A stretch of DNA of 5,029 nucleotides, taken from NCBI GenBank assembly GCA_023418055.1, contig JAEZDP010000074.1, forward strand, positions 1 through 5,029. Reading direction: 5' to 3'. Below, piece after piece: positions 3,831 through 5,029 of this stretch (within the stretch, counting starts at the first letter, position 1; every line of letters begins with the position of its first letter). The position numbers and the translations under genes are program-made. The notes beneath the pieces were generated by a model. That model made no database searches and was not told where the DNA came from. It saw only the letters and a list, made by a program, of their open reading frames with translations. The stretch comes from Acidobacteriota bacterium. Lineage in GTDB: Bacteria > Acidobacteriota > Vicinamibacteria > Vicinamibacterales > Vicinamibacteraceae.

Positions 3831-4772
3831 TCAGGCGCGGCCGTCGGCCGCAAACCACTCGAGCGTGGACTTGAGGCCGGTCTCGAGATCGACGACAGGC
3901 CGATAGCCGAGCAGGCGTTCGGCCTTCGAGATGTCGGCAAGCGAGTCGCGGACATCGCCCGCCCGCGGCGCCCCGTAGGTTGGCGTGAGCGCACTGCCGG
4001 TGATGCGCTGCAGCGTGCGCCAGAGGTCGTTGAGCGAGATGCGGTGTCCCGTGGCGACGTTGATGACCTGGCCGCTGGCCTCTGCCGGAGCGGTGGCCGC
4101 ACGCAGCGCGCCATCCACCACATTGGCCACGTAGGTGAAGTCGCGCGTCTGCTCGCCGTCGCCGTGGATGGTGGGCGCCCGCCCCTCGAGGGCGTGGCGG
4201 ACAAACAGCGAGATCACGCCGGAGTAGGGTGAGGACGGATCCTGCCTGGGCCCGAAGACGTTGAAGTAGCGGATGGTCACGGTCGAGAGGCCGTACAGCG
4301 TGGTGAACATCTGCATGTACTGCTCGGCGACCAGCTTCTGCAGCGCGTAGGGCGACAGTGGCGCCGTCGGCATGTCTTCGCGCTTGGGCAGCGTGGCGCT
4401 GTTGCCGTACGCCGAGGAACTGCCGGCGTAGACCACGCGCTTCACGCCGGCATCGCGCGCCGCCACGAGCACGTTCAACGCGGCGTCGATGTTGGCGCGA
4501 TTGGACGTGACCGGATCTTCGATCGAGCGTGGCACCGAGGGAATGGCCGCCTGGTGCAGCACGTACTCGATGCCGTCCATCGCGCGCCGCGCGACCTCGA
4601 GGTCCGCCAGATCACCCTCGATGAACTCGACCTCGTCGATGTGCGCGAGGTTGTGGCGGTGGCCGGTGACGAGGTTGTCGACCACGCGGACACGATCGCC
4701 CCTGCGGCGGAGCGCTTCGACCATGTGCGAGCCGATGAAGCCGGCTCCTCCTGTGACGAGATAGTTGGGCAT
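3831..4772 (-). CDS. UDP-sugar 4-epimerase, WbpP/GalE-like extended SDR
   Basis: This 313-residue NAD-dependent epimerase interconverts the C4 hydroxyl of UDP-glucose/galactose or the N-acetyl forms, supplying surface polysaccharide synthesis in the cytoplasm. It has the Rossmann motif GGAGFIGS (8-15), D32 for the NAD ribose, GDL (53-55), SSS (118-120) and the catalytic YALQK (Y142, K146). The substrate-domain motifs are RYFNVFGPRQ (168-177) and GDGEQTRDF (204-212). The segment DPVTSNRANI resembles WbpP-type UDP-GlcNAc 4-epimerases. At the gatekeeper position, tyrosine in E. coli GalE, the GDVRDSLAD segment has Ser277, as WbpP-type enzymes do; this suggests N-acetylated sugars are accepted. 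The ATG at 4772 gives the usual distance to the Rossmann motif. An in-frame ATG at 4799 adds nine residues, and longer readings enter rnpB. Neither start has a clear Shine-Dalgarno site. An NDP-sugar epimerase is near certain; the exact substrate is inferred. Confidence 0.92.
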   Translation of the reverse strand: MPNYLVTGGAGFIGSHMVEALRRRGDRVRVVDNLVTGHRHNLAHIDEVEFIEGDLADLEVARRAMDGIEYVLHQAAIPSVPRSIEDPVTSNRANIDAALNVLVAARDAGVKRVVYAGSSSAYGNSATLPKREDMPTAPLSPYALQKLVAEQYMQMFTTLYGLSTVTIRYFNVFGPRQDPSSPYSGVISLFVRHALEGRAPTIHGDGEQTRDFTYVANVVDGALRAATAPAEASGQVINVATGHRISLNDLWRTLQRITGSALTPTYGAPRAGDVRDSLADISKAERLLGYRPVVDLETGLKSTLEWFAADGRA

Positions 4773-4810
4773 GCGAGGCGAAGTAACGGGCCGCTCCATG
4801 GCGGCGGGAG

Positions 4811-5029
4811 AAAGCGACAGTCGACCGATAAGCCGAATTCTGTCCCCGTCCCCGTCTGACGACAGGGCCGGAGTGACGATCATTCCTCTGGGACCGGCAT
4901 TGCTGACGGCCTCGAGCAACCTACCCGGAGGCTTCGGACGGGCCGTCCTCGAGCGCCTCCCTATTTGGTCTTGCTCCGTGCGGGGTTTTGCCTGCCACGT
5001 CCGTTACCGGCCGCGCGGTGCGCTCTTAC
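4811..5029 (-). ncRNA. rnpB: RNase P RNA, type A, 3' part (5' part beyond right edge)
   Basis: This is the catalytic RNA of RNase P, which cuts the 5' leader from precursor tRNAs. On the minus strand, the visible 3' portion contains blocks nearly identical to E. coli M1 RNA, in the right order: GTAAGAGCGCACCGCGCGGC (from 5029), GGAGCAAGACCAAATAGGG (from 4977), GGACGGCCCGTCC, CCGGGTAGGTTGCTCGAG, AGAGGAATGATCGTC (from 4890) and GACAGAATTCGGCTTATCGG (from 4844). The helix arms between them differ from E. coli but keep their pairing pattern, for example GGCGCTCGAGGACGGCCCGTCCG. The 3' end is placed at about 4811-4817 by comparison with M1; it cannot be fixed without the 5' strand of helix P1, which lies outside the window along with the first 150 or so bases. 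The epimerase gene starts about 40 bases downstream on the same strand. Confidence 0.97.

Noticed and set aside
3561..4232. Plus-strand open frame of 223 residues
   Set aside because: It is antisense to the 3' end of the epimerase and to GC-rich intergenic DNA. It has no recognisable motifs and is explained as a shadow frame.
4773..4919. Upstream extension of the epimerase frame
   Set aside because: It overlaps the conserved 3' end of rnpB and would put some 50 extra residues before the Rossmann motif.

Overview
The window is a strongly GC-rich bacterial chromosome segment with a bacterial type A RNase P RNA. Nothing in it fixes the taxonomy. The gene style (high GC, a divergent bEBP-type regulator, pilin and competence genes) would suit Acidobacteriota, possibly Vicinamibacteria, but that is an impression from general knowledge. 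No tRNA, rRNA, CRISPR array, insertion sequence or phage gene was recognised.

Layout. All recognised genes except the first lie on the minus strand, so transcription runs from right to left. From the right edge: the 3' part of rnpB (4811-5029); a WbpP-like UDP-sugar 4-epimerase (3831-4772); a 659-bp non-coding stretch (3172-3830) rich in palindromes and inverted repeats; a tight three-gene operon of comEA (2827-3171), a FimT/GspH-type pseudopilin (2174-2806) and a small PilZ protein (1864-2172), followed by a terminator-like hairpin (1830-1856); and a Fis-type AAA+ enhancer-binding-protein-like regulator (257-1693). At the left edge, the 3' end of an unidentified plus-strand gene (2-250) converges on the regulator with 6 bp between stop codons.

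How the genes fit together. ComEA is a periplasmic DNA receptor for natural transformation. FimT/GspH-like pilins are minor components of type IV pili, some of which bind DNA. PilZ domains bind cyclic di-GMP, a common controller of pilus activity. Their coupling (comEA and pilin separated by 20 nt or sharing a GTGA overlap; pilin and pilZ separated by one base) suggests a small DNA-uptake or pilus cassette with a built-in c-di-GMP-responsive protein. The nearby regulator keeps the ATPase motifs of sigma54 activators but lacks the GAFTGA motif used to contact sigma54, so it may work differently. The epimerase (UDP-GlcNAc/UDP-Glc type) and rnpB look like unrelated neighbours.

Most notable points: the comEA-pilin-pilZ cassette, a 10-bp hairpin over the likely pilin start, the missing GAFTGA motif, and a 119-bp multi-hairpin element upstream of comEA.
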